In this document: positions 23,001 through 30,037 of the stretch, piece after piece
Layout of the letters: every line of letters starts with the position of its first letter
Position numbering within the stretch: the stretch's first letter is position 1
DNA from: CAYVUI01 sp964454745
GTDB taxonomy: Bacteria > Planctomycetota > Phycisphaerae > Sedimentisphaerales > Anaerohalosphaeraceae
DNA: 44,431 nt
Assembly (NCBI GenBank): GCA_964454745.1
Contig: CAYVUI010000019.1
Coordinates: forward strand, 1-44,431
Reading direction: 5' to 3'
Translations under genes and position numbers: made by a program
The notes under the pieces: generated by a model
Told to the model about the DNA's origin: nothing
What the model saw: only the letters and a program-made list of their open reading frames with translations
Database searches by the model: none

Positions 23001-25462
23001 GAGGAAGTAAACGTGCACAGGACCGGGCAGCCGCAGGAGACGGCCTCCAGAATCGGCAGGCCAAAGCCCTCGTATTTTGACGGGGAAATGAGTGTCCATG
23101 CAGAGGAATAGAGTGCGGGCATTTCGGCATCCGGCACGAACCCGATGTAATGAATCGGAAGCCCTTCGGATTGTGCCTTTTCCTGGTCGCTGAGCGGCTG
23201 GCTGCCGGCAATCACAACCGGTATTCTCTGGGCCGGTTCGAGCAACTTCATGGCTTCGAAGAGAAGGGAATAATTCTTATAGGGATAGCGGGCACCCACG
23301 ACCAGGGCAAATATTTGGGGAAGGTTGTATTTTTTGCGTATTTGGTCAACGGCCTGCTGTGACTGGGGACGATAGGAGGAATCTGCAGCGTTGTGCGCGA
23401 CATAAATTTTTTCCTGCGGAATCGAATAGTGATGCATCAAGTCATATTGGGTGTTCTCAGAAACGCAGATGAACCGGGCGGCGTTGTCAATACAGTGCTT
23501 TTTGAGGATCCATTCGGCATCGTTCAGGTCAAAGCCCATTACCTCGGGGATCATGTCGTGGATCATGAGGATGTTTTCGACGCCGGGTGCGTGGGTGTAA
23601 TAGGTGCTCAAAAACGCACGGGCGTTTAGCTGTTTGCAGAGACTCGCAAGCAGGGGCTGATCGCGATCGATCTGGTCCTGTCTTCCAAACGGGCAGGCTG
23701 GGATTTCGACCTGCCTGATGCCGGGGGTATTTAGCTTAACGCCCTCTCGCATGAGCAGGACAATGGGGGTACATGGGAGGGCTTTTTGCAGTTCCGGAAG
23801 CAGCGAGGCCCATACCTTTGAGATGCCGCCGGGGCGGTCGGCCTGGAGCTGGAAGATTACGGTGTCGATCACGACGGGACCGGATTGAGGCGATTTTGGT
23901 GTTTGCAGAGGTTTTGATACAGGCTGCTGGGCAACGGGCTTTGCCTGCGCCGGCTGAGTGTTACGGCTTAGCATAGCAAGCAGCTTTTGCTTGAGTGCGG
24001 GTGTGAAATCCAGGCGGATCTGTGAGCCGTGGCCTGTGGAGGTCGAGAGGGCGCTGGCCGGGATTTGATGTTTCTGGAGGAACTGCCAGAGGGTGTGGCC
24101 CTTTCGCTGGGGGCCGTTTGGATTGATATTGCCGGTTTTGAGATCGATGCCCGCGTCGTCAACGACCAGGACGGCATCGTCGGTGAGATGGGGCAGGACG
24201 CGGATAAATTCGTCGAAGATAAAGTCGCCGTCGTTTACGGAATCGAGCAGGACGAAATCGAGGGCCGGGCCGGTGTAAGTGTCGAGGTATTCATGTGAAC
24301 CGCTCTCGACGTAGGTGATGTTGTTCAGGTCGTAACAGAGGTTGCGGCTGATCTTGAGGGCATCCGGATCAATGTCGATGGAGATGAGCGAACCATTGCT
24401 GCCGAGGGCTTTGGCGATGTGGTAACTGCTGTAGTGCATTTCGCCGCAGCTTCGGATGGTGCCGGTTTCCAGCGCGTGGATGTGTTTGCCGGGTTTGGAT
24501 CGGATGATCTCGGTGACCGCATCGGCGCATCGCTTCATGGCGAAGCCGCGCTGGGGAGAGACGGACATTTCGCGGAGGTAGTCGATGATGACCTCGGGAT
24601 GCTGGTCGGTGAATCGCTGTGATTTCGACTGTTTGTCGCCGGTCCATATCGGGTATTTTTTTTCGATGGCTTCGCGGGTATCGGCGTTCCAGGCCTGGAA
24701 GCAGTTTTGGTACCAGTCGGCAAAGTCGATCTTCCAGGATTTCTCCCAGCCGTAATTTTTATAGAGCGCGATCTTCTGGCGGACCTGCTGGTCGAGTACG
24801 TAATTGTAGTGGCAGGGAATGATTCCCATTTTTCGGGTGGTAAAGCCGTCCACGCACTGCATTTGTTCGAGGGTACGGTTTTGGCCGGGCCATACCATCG
24901 TCGGCGGGCGGTGGGTCGTAAATTTTGCGCCGGGTTTGAATTTAAAGACACGCCGCCAGTGGAAGCCCTCGGAGGAGAGTTTGGGCGAGACGTAAATGTA
25001 GTCATAGCCTTTCCAGAAGTTGTCGCCGATGAAGTTTAGCTGGGTGACCTGCGGATTCTCCTGGATGATCCGGCGGACTTTTTCAAGATCGCCGAAGCGG
25101 TAGACCTCGTCGGAGTCGGTGAGCCATACATAATCGCCGGTGACGTACTCGAGGGCCTTGTTCTGCATTTCGCACTTTTCGGGCCAGGTGCCGCGAATCA
25201 GGCGGATTTTGTTCTGCGGATCGGGGAACCGCTTGATGAACTCGACGGTGCCGTCTGTGGAACCTCCGTTGGCATCAGCGGCAAAGCGGCAGTCTTTTAC
25301 CGCGCCCTCGACGATGATGATCTCATGGGCAAAGTTGTAGATGCATTTGAGGCTGTATTCGATGAAGGGCAGGCCGTTGAGTACGATCATGACGAAGCTG
25401 AAGCGCGGGCCGGCTGCATCGTGAGTTGGGTTCTGGACATTCTCAAGCCTTGAACTGGTCAT
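20039..25462 (-). CDS. Giant multidomain glycosyltransferase (4 x GT2, 1 x GT4, 1 methyltransferase)
   Basis: A 1807-residue cytosolic protein with six catalytic-looking domains. Residues 19-235: GT2 (FSFVMIVLNGLPFIE, TDSDEV at 115-120). About 326-440: class I SAM methyltransferase-like domain (ALETGTIRSCGEMHYSSYHIA, SLISIDIDPDALK, DFVLLDSV). About 500-530: a Pro/Gln linker. 531-884: GT4 (GGISKVW, VVGARYPYKN, and EX7E-type KYEGFGLPILEAVSCG). 902-1125: GT2 (SAIVSTYASEKFI, NANTDD). 1152-1355: GT2 (FAIVMRNYNKAPYL, FDSDDS). 1467-1675: GT2 (VTIYMPTYNHAKYI, LDSDDW). All four GT2 units keep an acidic metal-site motif. No membrane helix or signal is seen. The ATG at 25462 has a strong AAAGGAG; an upstream ATG (25510) would overlap the previous gene further. 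It overlaps the acetyltransferase gene by 20 bases. A polyfunctional enzyme building a whole oligosaccharide is the likely role; flagellar or surface targets are inferred from context. Confidence 0.9.
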   Translation of the reverse strand: MTSSRLENVQNPTHDAAGPRFSFVMIVLNGLPFIEYSLKCIYNFAHEIIIVEGAVKDCRFAADANGGSTDGTVEFIKRFPDPQNKIRLIRGTWPEKCEMQNKALEYVTGDYVWLTDSDEVYRFGDLEKVRRIIQENPQVTQLNFIGDNFWKGYDYIYVSPKLSSEGFHWRRVFKFKPGAKFTTHRPPTMVWPGQNRTLEQMQCVDGFTTRKMGIIPCHYNYVLDQQVRQKIALYKNYGWEKSWKIDFADWYQNCFQAWNADTREAIEKKYPIWTGDKQSKSQRFTDQHPEVIIDYLREMSVSPQRGFAMKRCADAVTEIIRSKPGKHIHALETGTIRSCGEMHYSSYHIAKALGSNGSLISIDIDPDALKISRNLCYDLNNITYVESGSHEYLDTYTGPALDFVLLDSVNDGDFIFDEFIRVLPHLTDDAVLVVDDAGIDLKTGNINPNGPQRKGHTLWQFLQKHQIPASALSTSTGHGSQIRLDFTPALKQKLLAMLSRNTQPAQAKPVAQQPVSKPLQTPKSPQSGPVVIDTVIFQLQADRPGGISKVWASLLPELQKALPCTPIVLLMREGVKLNTPGIRQVEIPACPFGRQDQIDRDQPLLASLCKQLNARAFLSTYYTHAPGVENILMIHDMIPEVMGFDLNDAEWILKKHCIDNAARFICVSENTQYDLMHHYSIPQEKIYVAHNAADSSYRPQSQQAVDQIRKKYNLPQIFALVVGARYPYKNYSLLFEAMKLLEPAQRIPVVIAGSQPLSDQEKAQSEGLPIHYIGFVPDAEMPALYSSAWTLISPSKYEGFGLPILEAVSCGCPVLCTFTSSHPEVAGDAALYFPPDQPMVLAQTILLIEDMENRRLMQKRCLLRARKFSWSKAARSVSRCIQGEPQSTQSLLPGSTGDSEEYPYLVSAIVSTYASEKFIRGCLQDLVEQSLFQQGKMEIIIVDSASPENEAAIIDQYKQKYGHIKYIRTAKREGIYAAWNRGIKAASGKYITNANTDDRHHPRMLEILAAELETDPSTAVVYSHFFVTSQENQAWQNKTISSVSSWQPDFRRKILLERYFLGPQPMWRKSLHKEYGYFDPDLKVCGDYEFFLRVSQTHQIRRIPKILGLYLDSPESLEKSAGTKQAEDKKIRELYGQNKDTIVRRHYAKGPDFAIVMRNYNKAPYLAEAIECIQKQTLQNFQLIIVDDASTDESLEVIKPYLSDPRIELVRHQQNRGVCPTAVTGIQQVNAPYFCIFDSDDSLKPETLETMFREHQKRPECGFIYSQFIICDEQLKPETLGYCRRVPEGQTNLENDCVSALRTFKFRDYLRTEGHDCSLDAAEDKDIIYKMEEVTKLHFVDQPFYYYRGLSTGHVYNLKKMVIAKLSHAYAKCRAILRRSNMPGYRGQKSPCDYVFREIAKIAEQDPRVQNFMCLALLAQEKMYESEQFPPQIQNASDEQRVLWVLENVGFNEIYRMNKDKVKLNAFVTIYMPTYNHAKYIRQAVDSVSNQTYPHFELLIIDDGSTDETPQIIAQYDDPRIRYIRQEHAGTAAAINHAIEQAQSVYLLGLDSDDWLAPDYLEKMIEYAVDHPEYDHFYPKQMLLVDENGNSTGQCWEYPDYQPHQQDLPALLFANGRGLIPVNAGTLRTKYLFKHHGFYPEVDNPEDFVWLTRVAGKSKCKRVDDCPPYIYRRMQSGKSLDFQSKHTAIAAALEDMTRIYPPEVLCPPIKDIADPFQRQLTYYEYIAQTFERHAQTYKGNYEQPFIEKAKKYREKLLNLQAKGPIMNTEIQNNGSASAARAGAREIRECKNSPGNRSQIQSKRVENK

Positions 25463-26099
25463 ACGGCTTTTCTCCTTTGGTTTGGTTTTCCGGCAACGGG
25501 TCATTTTCATTGTAATCGAGGCATGTAAAGATGCCGTCCGCCTGCTGCTGGTATCGCCAGCCGCTCTCAGGGCAGGTCATGATGCCATTGGGATCGGGAT
25601 TTTTGAGGATATGGCCATGTCGGCTCATCCAGCCGGTCTGACGGGCCGGGACGCCGACCATGAGCGCGTAATCCGGGGCATCAGCGGTAAGCACCGCACC
25701 GGCGGCGATAAAGGCATAGCGTCCGATTTCGACACCGGGCACGATGGTGGCATTGGCCCCAACGGTGGCCCCTTTTTTGACGAGCGTGCGGGCGTAGAGG
25801 CTGCGGCGGTTGATCTCGGCGCGGGGATTCGGGATGTTGGTAAATACGCAGGAGGGCCCGAGGAAGACGTGGTCTTCGAGGCAAACGCCCTGGTAAAGCG
25901 AGACGTTGTTCTGAATTTTACAGCGGTCGCCCATGGTTACATTGGAGGCGATGTGGACGTTCTGACCGATGATACAATCGGCGCCGATGCTGGCATGGGC
26001 CATTACATGGCTGAAATGCCAGATTCTGGTACCCCGGCCTATCGTGCAGGGCTCGTCCACAAAAGCGGATTCGTGTATGAATATGTCCTGATTCGTCAT
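25443..26099 (-). CDS. WbpD/WlbB-like sugar N-acetyltransferase (left-handed beta-helix)
   Basis: A 218-residue acyltransferase of the hexapeptide-repeat family. Repeats run from IHESAFVDEPCTIGRGTRIWHFSHV through IGADCIIGQNVHIASNV and GATVGANATIVPGVEIGRYAFIAAGAVL, with the ending YALMVGVPARQTGWMSRHG. This is typical of WbpD/WlbB, which acetylates UDP-3-amino-GlcNAcA-type sugars with acetyl-CoA. A C-terminal extension (about residues 165-218) has CPESGWRYQQQADGIFTCLDY, seen in many WbpD-like proteins. The dehydrogenase and aminotransferase of that pathway (WbpA/B/E) are not here, so the exact substrate is uncertain. It is the first gene of the minus-strand unit, with a sigma-54-like sequence about 57 bases upstream. 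Confidence 0.87.
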   Translation of the reverse strand: MTNQDIFIHESAFVDEPCTIGRGTRIWHFSHVMAHASIGADCIIGQNVHIASNVTMGDRCKIQNNVSLYQGVCLEDHVFLGPSCVFTNIPNPRAEINRRSLYARTLVKKGATVGANATIVPGVEIGRYAFIAAGAVLTADAPDYALMVGVPARQTGWMSRHGHILKNPDPNGIMTCPESGWRYQQQADGIFTCLDYNENDPLPENQTKGEKPYDQFKA

Positions 26100-26155
26100 C
26101 TTTTTAATCCATTTTGGCCAAAATATCTGTACAGACTGTGCCGCGATTCGATATG

Positions 26156-26171
26156 TGCAATCGGCATACCT
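26156..26171 (-). promoter_or_regulatory. Sigma-54-like promoter before the acetyltransferase gene
   Basis: Read on the minus strand, AGGTAT-GCCGA-TTGCA has the invariant GG and GC exactly 10 bases apart and a perfect TTGCA at -12. The -24 half (GGTAT) is weaker than GGCAC but identical to that of the carbamoyltransferase promoter. The predicted transcript start is near 26145, about 46 bases before the ATG at 26099. It would drive the acetyltransferase, the giant glycosyltransferase and possibly fliD. Confidence 0.5.
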
Positions 26172-26420
26172 GCCCTGGAAAAAGGCGTTATTTCGCTGAA
26201 AACGATGGTTTTTGGGGTTTCTGTATGATTTTCACACAACCATGCGGAAAAGAATTCCCGCAGGCAGGCATAATCTTCCGGATGAGGCCGCTCGGGGTAA
26301 AAATAGAGATTTCCGTTCAGGCAACAAGGGCTGGAACGGGCTTTGCTCTTATATATACCGGCAGATCGCCTCAGGGCGAAGCAATGCATAAGTAATTTAT
26401 TGAAAGATACTTATAGAAAA

Positions 26421-26441
26421 TTCACCTGAGATAAAGGTGAA
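26421..26441 (+). promoter_or_regulatory. Inverted repeat upstream of the sugar operon
   Basis: TTCACCT (26421-26427) and AGGTGAA (26435-26441) are perfect 7-base arms around GAGATAA, about 90 bases before the first gene of the plus-strand operon. There is no T-run, so it is not a terminator. An operator or leader hairpin is possible; nothing more can be said from sequence. Confidence 0.35.
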
Positions 26442-26533
26442 AGAAAAGTGTTTATATTTCGTACAGGCACTGCGTAAATTCGCACGACTGCATCAAAATG
26501 GGCAATTCAGGTAAAGAATAAAGGTTAAATGAG

Positions 26534-27520
26534 ATGAAAGCACTGATCACCGGTATTACAGGCTTTGTCGGGAGCCACCTGGCGGAATATATACTTGAAA
26601 ACTACCCGCAGTGGGAGATCATCGGGCTGGCGAGGTGGCGGTCGCCGAAGGACAATATCCTCGGGATTCTGGACAAGGTGACTCTTTGTTACGGCGATTT
26701 GACGGATTATACGTCATTGTACCGGATTTTTGATGAGCATAAGCCCGAGCGTGTGTTTCACCTGGCGGCGCAGTCGTATGTGGATTTCAGCTTTGTGGCC
26801 CCGCAAAACACGCTAAACTGCAATATCATAGGGACTTGCAACCTGCTCGAAGCGGTTCGCAGCCTCAAGGAAAGCGATGGATATGACCCGGTAATCCATA
26901 TTTGCAGCTCGTCGGAGGTGTATGGGCAGGTGTACGAAGACGAGGTGCCGATTACGGAGAATAATGTGCTTCGGCCGGCGTCGCCGTATGCAGTGGGCAA
27001 GGTGGGTGAGGATATGCTGGCGATGCAGTACTGGCTAAGCTGGAAGATCAAGACCATTCGGACCCGGATGTTCACGCATACCGGGCCGCGGCGGGGTGAG
27101 GTTTTCGTGGTTAGCAATTTTGCGAAACAGGTGGCCGCGATTGAGGCGGGGCTGCAAGAACCTACTATTATGGTAGGAAATCTCGAGAGTGTGCGGACGT
27201 TTTCGGATGTTCGGGATGCTGTGCGGGCGTATTGGCTTCTAATTGAGAAGTGCCGGCCGGGTGAAGTCTATAACATCGGCGGGACGGAGACGATGAAGAT
27301 CGGCGAGATGCTGGAGAGGCTGATTGGCCTTTCGACGAAACCGGACATCAAGGTGCAGGTGGACCCGAAACGACTGCGGCCGTCGGATGTGACATTACAG
27401 ATACCGTGCATCGACAAATTTCAGAATGAGACCGGGTGGAAGTGCGAAATCAGTTTTGAGAAAACACTCAAGGATACTCTCGAATACTGGCGAGAGTATT
27501 ACCAGAAGAATGGATCGTAA
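26534..27520 (+). CDS. GDP-mannose 4,6-dehydratase-like SDR
   Basis: A 328-residue extended short-chain dehydrogenase. The NAD(P)-binding GITGFVGSH is at residues 7-15, followed by DLTDYTSLYRIFDEHKPERVFHLAAQSYVDFSF, the active-site Ser in SSSEVYG, and the Tyr/Lys pair in SPYAVGK. These features, together with TGPRRGEVFVVSNFAKQ, fit the GDP-mannose 4,6-dehydratase (Gmd) group, which also includes GDP-heptose 4,6-dehydratases such as Campylobacter DmhA. It is expected to produce a GDP-6-deoxy-4-keto sugar. It is the first gene of a long plus-strand operon; the next gene starts at its stop codon. The family is sure, the exact substrate (GDP-mannose or GDP-heptose) is not. Confidence 0.85.
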   Translation: MKALITGITGFVGSHLAEYILENYPQWEIIGLARWRSPKDNILGILDKVTLCYGDLTDYTSLYRIFDEHKPERVFHLAAQSYVDFSFVAPQNTLNCNIIGTCNLLEAVRSLKESDGYDPVIHICSSSEVYGQVYEDEVPITENNVLRPASPYAVGKVGEDMLAMQYWLSWKIKTIRTRMFTHTGPRRGEVFVVSNFAKQVAAIEAGLQEPTIMVGNLESVRTFSDVRDAVRAYWLLIEKCRPGEVYNIGGTETMKIGEMLERLIGLSTKPDIKVQVDPKRLRPSDVTLQIPCIDKFQNETGWKCEISFEKTLKDTLEYWREYYQKNGS

Positions 27521-28497
27521 TGGGATTGAATTCTGACAATGTTTTCATTGCGGGTGCAACGGGCCTGGCGGGAACGACGCTGGTGCGTTACATCGCCGAA
27601 AAGTACCCTGATACGCGGGTGCGGGCGGGATATCACAGCCGCCGCCCTGCTGAGGAAGTACCGGGGGTGGAATACGTGCAGGGTGATATCGGCGATCCTG
27701 CGCAGATTGAAGGGATGCTGGATGGATGTGACGCGGCGGTGATGCTGGCGGCGTGTTCGGGGGGTGCGGTGGTTGCGCAAAACCGTCCGTGGGCACAGGT
27801 AACGGATAATGTTGTGATGAACAGCCGGTTCCTGGAGGCATGCTTTAAGAAAAAGGTCAGAAATGTCGTGATTACGAGTACGGCGTGTGTGTATCCGCCG
27901 GTGGAGAAGGCGGTGAAGGAGGATGACCTGGATTTGAATGTGGACCCGGCGGGGGCACATTTCGGCGTCGGCTGGGTGTATCGGTTTATTGAGAAGATTT
28001 GCCGGTTCTGGCATGAGAAGGCGGGGATGAATCTCTCGGTATTGCGGGCGGCGAATATCTATGGTCCGTTCGATAAGTTTGATCCGGGCAATTCCAATTT
28101 TATCCCGGCACTGATCCGACGGGCGTGCGAGGGGCCGGATGTCTTTGAAGTGTGGGGGACGGCGGACGTGGTACGGGATGTGATTTACGTGGAGGATTTT
28201 GCCGGCGGGGTGTGTTCGGTGCTTGGCAAAATGGAGGATGGAATCGAGATTTACAATATCGGCGGGCAGCGGCCGGTAACGGTTGGAGAGGTGGCAGAGG
28301 CGGTTCTGGAAGCGGCGGGCGGGAAAATGGAGAAGCTGGTTTTTAATACTGATAAGCCCGTCACGATAAAATACCGCGCGTTGGACTGCGGCAAAATCAA
28401 AGAGAGTACCGGCTGGACGCCGAAGTATGATTTGAAGCAGGGTATCGAAAATACAACGAAATGGTGGCAGCAGAATAAGGACTGGTGGCAAAGATGA
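27520..28497 (+). CDS. NAD-dependent epimerase/reductase-like SDR with altered active site
   Basis: A 325-residue extended SDR resembling GDP-fucose synthase and related sugar epimerases: dinucleotide-binding GATGLAGTT (residues 12-20), STACVYPP, LRAANIYGPFDKFDPGN and NIGGQRPVTVGEV. The YxxxK catalytic pair expected in an (Y)GW(x)(K)R(x)xE motif reads V150-G-W-V-Y154-R-F-I-E, so both Tyr and Lys appear replaced. A paralogue at 32474 in the same operon has the same GW motif with Lys but also no Tyr. It may be an enzyme with unusual chemistry or an inactive partner. It overlaps its upstream neighbour by one base and the next gene by four (ATGA). Confidence 0.8.
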   Translation: MGLNSDNVFIAGATGLAGTTLVRYIAEKYPDTRVRAGYHSRRPAEEVPGVEYVQGDIGDPAQIEGMLDGCDAAVMLAACSGGAVVAQNRPWAQVTDNVVMNSRFLEACFKKKVRNVVITSTACVYPPVEKAVKEDDLDLNVDPAGAHFGVGWVYRFIEKICRFWHEKAGMNLSVLRAANIYGPFDKFDPGNSNFIPALIRRACEGPDVFEVWGTADVVRDVIYVEDFAGGVCSVLGKMEDGIEIYNIGGQRPVTVGEVAEAVLEAAGGKMEKLVFNTDKPVTIKYRALDCGKIKESTGWTPKYDLKQGIENTTKWWQQNKDWWQR

Positions 28498-29252
28498 AGA
28501 CAAAACAACATGATGCAATCGTACTTTCCAGCGGGTCGGAGAAGGACGCCCTTTCGGTGATGGCGGATATGCACGCAGAGCATCCGCTGCCGGGTGATGA
28601 GATTTTGGCGAACCTGGGGCTGTTTTTGACGAGTAAGAACCTGTCGCGGATTTTGTTCTTTTACGAGATGTACAAGCGGATCGTAAATACGCACGGGGTG
28701 ATCTTTGAGTTTGGGGTGCGATGGGGACAGACGCTGTCGGTACTCTCGGCCCTGCGGGGGATTTTTGAGCCGTTTAACCGGCATCGCAAGATCGTGGGCT
28801 TTGATACGTTCGCGGGATTTACGGGGATGGGGGAAAAAGACGGAGAGAAATGCAAGTGCAAGGACGGTTCGTTTTCGGTCGCGGAGGATTACGAGCAGTA
28901 CCTGGCGAAGATTTTGAGCCTGCAGGAGGAGCTGAACCCGATTTCGCACCTTACGAAGTTTGAGCTGGTCAAGGGTGACGCGATGAAGACGATCCCGGAA
29001 TACCTCAAGCGCCACCCGGAGACGATTGTCTCAATGGCGGTGTTTGATTTTGATATTTACAAGCCGACCAAGGCGGCGCTGGAGGCGATCAAGCCGCATC
29101 TTTGCAAAGGGTCGCTTTTGGTGTTTGATGAACTGTGCGATGATATCTTCCCGGGCGAGACGCTGGCGGTGCAGGAGACGCTTGGGATCAATAATTTGCG
29201 TATCCAGCGATTGGCGATGACATCACGAATTTCTTTCGCGGAGTATGAATGA
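28494..29252 (+). CDS. TylF/MycF-type sugar O-methyltransferase
   Basis: A 252-residue class I SAM-dependent methyltransferase. The SAM site is GVIFEFGVRWGQTLSVLSAL, followed by KIVGFDTFAGFTG, and an acidic metal-site region in FDFDIYKPTKAALEAIKPHLCKGSLLVFDELCDD. That is the pattern of the TylF/MycF (macrocin O-methyltransferase) family, Mg2+-dependent enzymes that methylate sugar hydroxyls. The start at ATG 28494 overlaps the upstream stop codon by four bases; a GTG three codons earlier is possible. Methylation of a deoxy- or branched sugar made by neighbouring enzymes is the likely role. Confidence 0.82.
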   Translation: MKTKQHDAIVLSSGSEKDALSVMADMHAEHPLPGDEILANLGLFLTSKNLSRILFFYEMYKRIVNTHGVIFEFGVRWGQTLSVLSALRGIFEPFNRHRKIVGFDTFAGFTGMGEKDGEKCKCKDGSFSVAEDYEQYLAKILSLQEELNPISHLTKFELVKGDAMKTIPEYLKRHPETIVSMAVFDFDIYKPTKAALEAIKPHLCKGSLLVFDELCDDIFPGETLAVQETLGINNLRIQRLAMTSRISFAEYE

Positions 29253-30037
29253 ACCCGACATGCAGACAAATTCGCCAGCACGTGCTTGATATCGCGGCCC
29301 AGAGCGGGCACGGGCATATCCCGACGTGCTTTTCCGTCGTGGAGATGATTACGGCGGTGTACGAGCATTTCAATCACGATCCGAAGAACCCGGGATGGGA
29401 CCAGCGGGATGTGTTTATCCTGAGCAAGGCGCACGCGGCACTGGCATACTATTGTGTGCTGGCGGAGTTTGGATATTTCGATATCGAGAATGTGCGTTCC
29501 TTTGGCTCGTTCATGAGTTCGTTCGGGTGCCACCCGGACCGGACAAAGCTGCCGGGCGTGGAAGTCTCGGCGGGTTCGCTTGGGCACGGGATCGGCCTGG
29601 CGGTCGGTACGGCTCTTGCGATGCGGATCCATAAGCAGGATCAGCGGCGGGTGTATACCTTGATCGGGGACGGGGAATCGAACGAGGGGACGGTGTGGGA
29701 GTCGGTGATGGTGGCGGCGAATTTGTCGCTGGAGAATTTGACGATCCTGTACGATAACAATCAATCGCACTCGCGGGGGCTGCAAATTACCGACCCGGTG
29801 GAGAAGTTCCGGGCGTTTGACTGCGGGGTGGTTGAAGTGGACGGCCATGACCTCGATGAATTGAAGGATGCGTTTGGGCGCGATCCGGGCGGCAAGCCCA
29901 AGGTGGTTGTGGCCAATACCGTGAAGGGATACGGCTGTGAGTTGCTGACGGAGAATCAGTACGCGTGGCACCGACGAAGCCCCAACCCGGAGGAATTAAC
30001 CCAGCTAAGGGAGCAACTGCATGCGAAAACAGTTTAA
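29249..30037 (+). CDS. Transketolase, N-terminal (thiamine diphosphate-binding) subunit
   Basis: A 262-residue protein matching the N-terminal third of transketolase. It has SGHGHIPTCFSVVEMI, LSKAHAALAYY, GSLGHGIGLAVGTALAM, and the thiamine-diphosphate/metal motif GDGESNEG (from residue 140) to DNN (169-171). The C-terminal half of the enzyme is the next gene, so this is the split two-subunit form. In sugar-nucleotide clusters such pairs can transfer a two-carbon unit to a keto-sugar rather than serve the pentose phosphate route; that role is inferred. It overlaps its upstream neighbour by four bases (ATGA). Confidence 0.9.
   Translation: MNPTCRQIRQHVLDIAAQSGHGHIPTCFSVVEMITAVYEHFNHDPKNPGWDQRDVFILSKAHAALAYYCVLAEFGYFDIENVRSFGSFMSSFGCHPDRTKLPGVEVSAGSLGHGIGLAVGTALAMRIHKQDQRRVYTLIGDGESNEGTVWESVMVAANLSLENLTILYDNNQSHSRGLQITDPVEKFRAFDCGVVEVDGHDLDELKDAFGRDPGGKPKVVVANTVKGYGCELLTENQYAWHRRSPNPEELTQLREQLHAKTV

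Larger units (their letters stand above)
26100..26533. other. Divergent intergenic region between two glycan operons
   Basis: A 434-base stretch without a convincing gene. It separates the minus-strand acetyltransferase operon from the plus-strand sugar operon and should hold promoters for both. Seen here: a sigma-54-like sequence on the minus strand (26156-26171), an inverted repeat TTCACCT-N7-AGGTGAA (26421-26441), and AT-rich DNA from 26380 on. No good sigma-54 core is found reading towards 26534. A 97-codon open frame on the minus strand (26096-26389) has no recognisable product and is probably chance. Confidence 0.5.

Noticed and set aside
26096..26389. Open frame of 97 codons on the minus strand upstream of the acetyltransferase gene
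   Set aside because: No recognisable fold, no ribosome site, and it covers the promoter-bearing region between two divergent operons.
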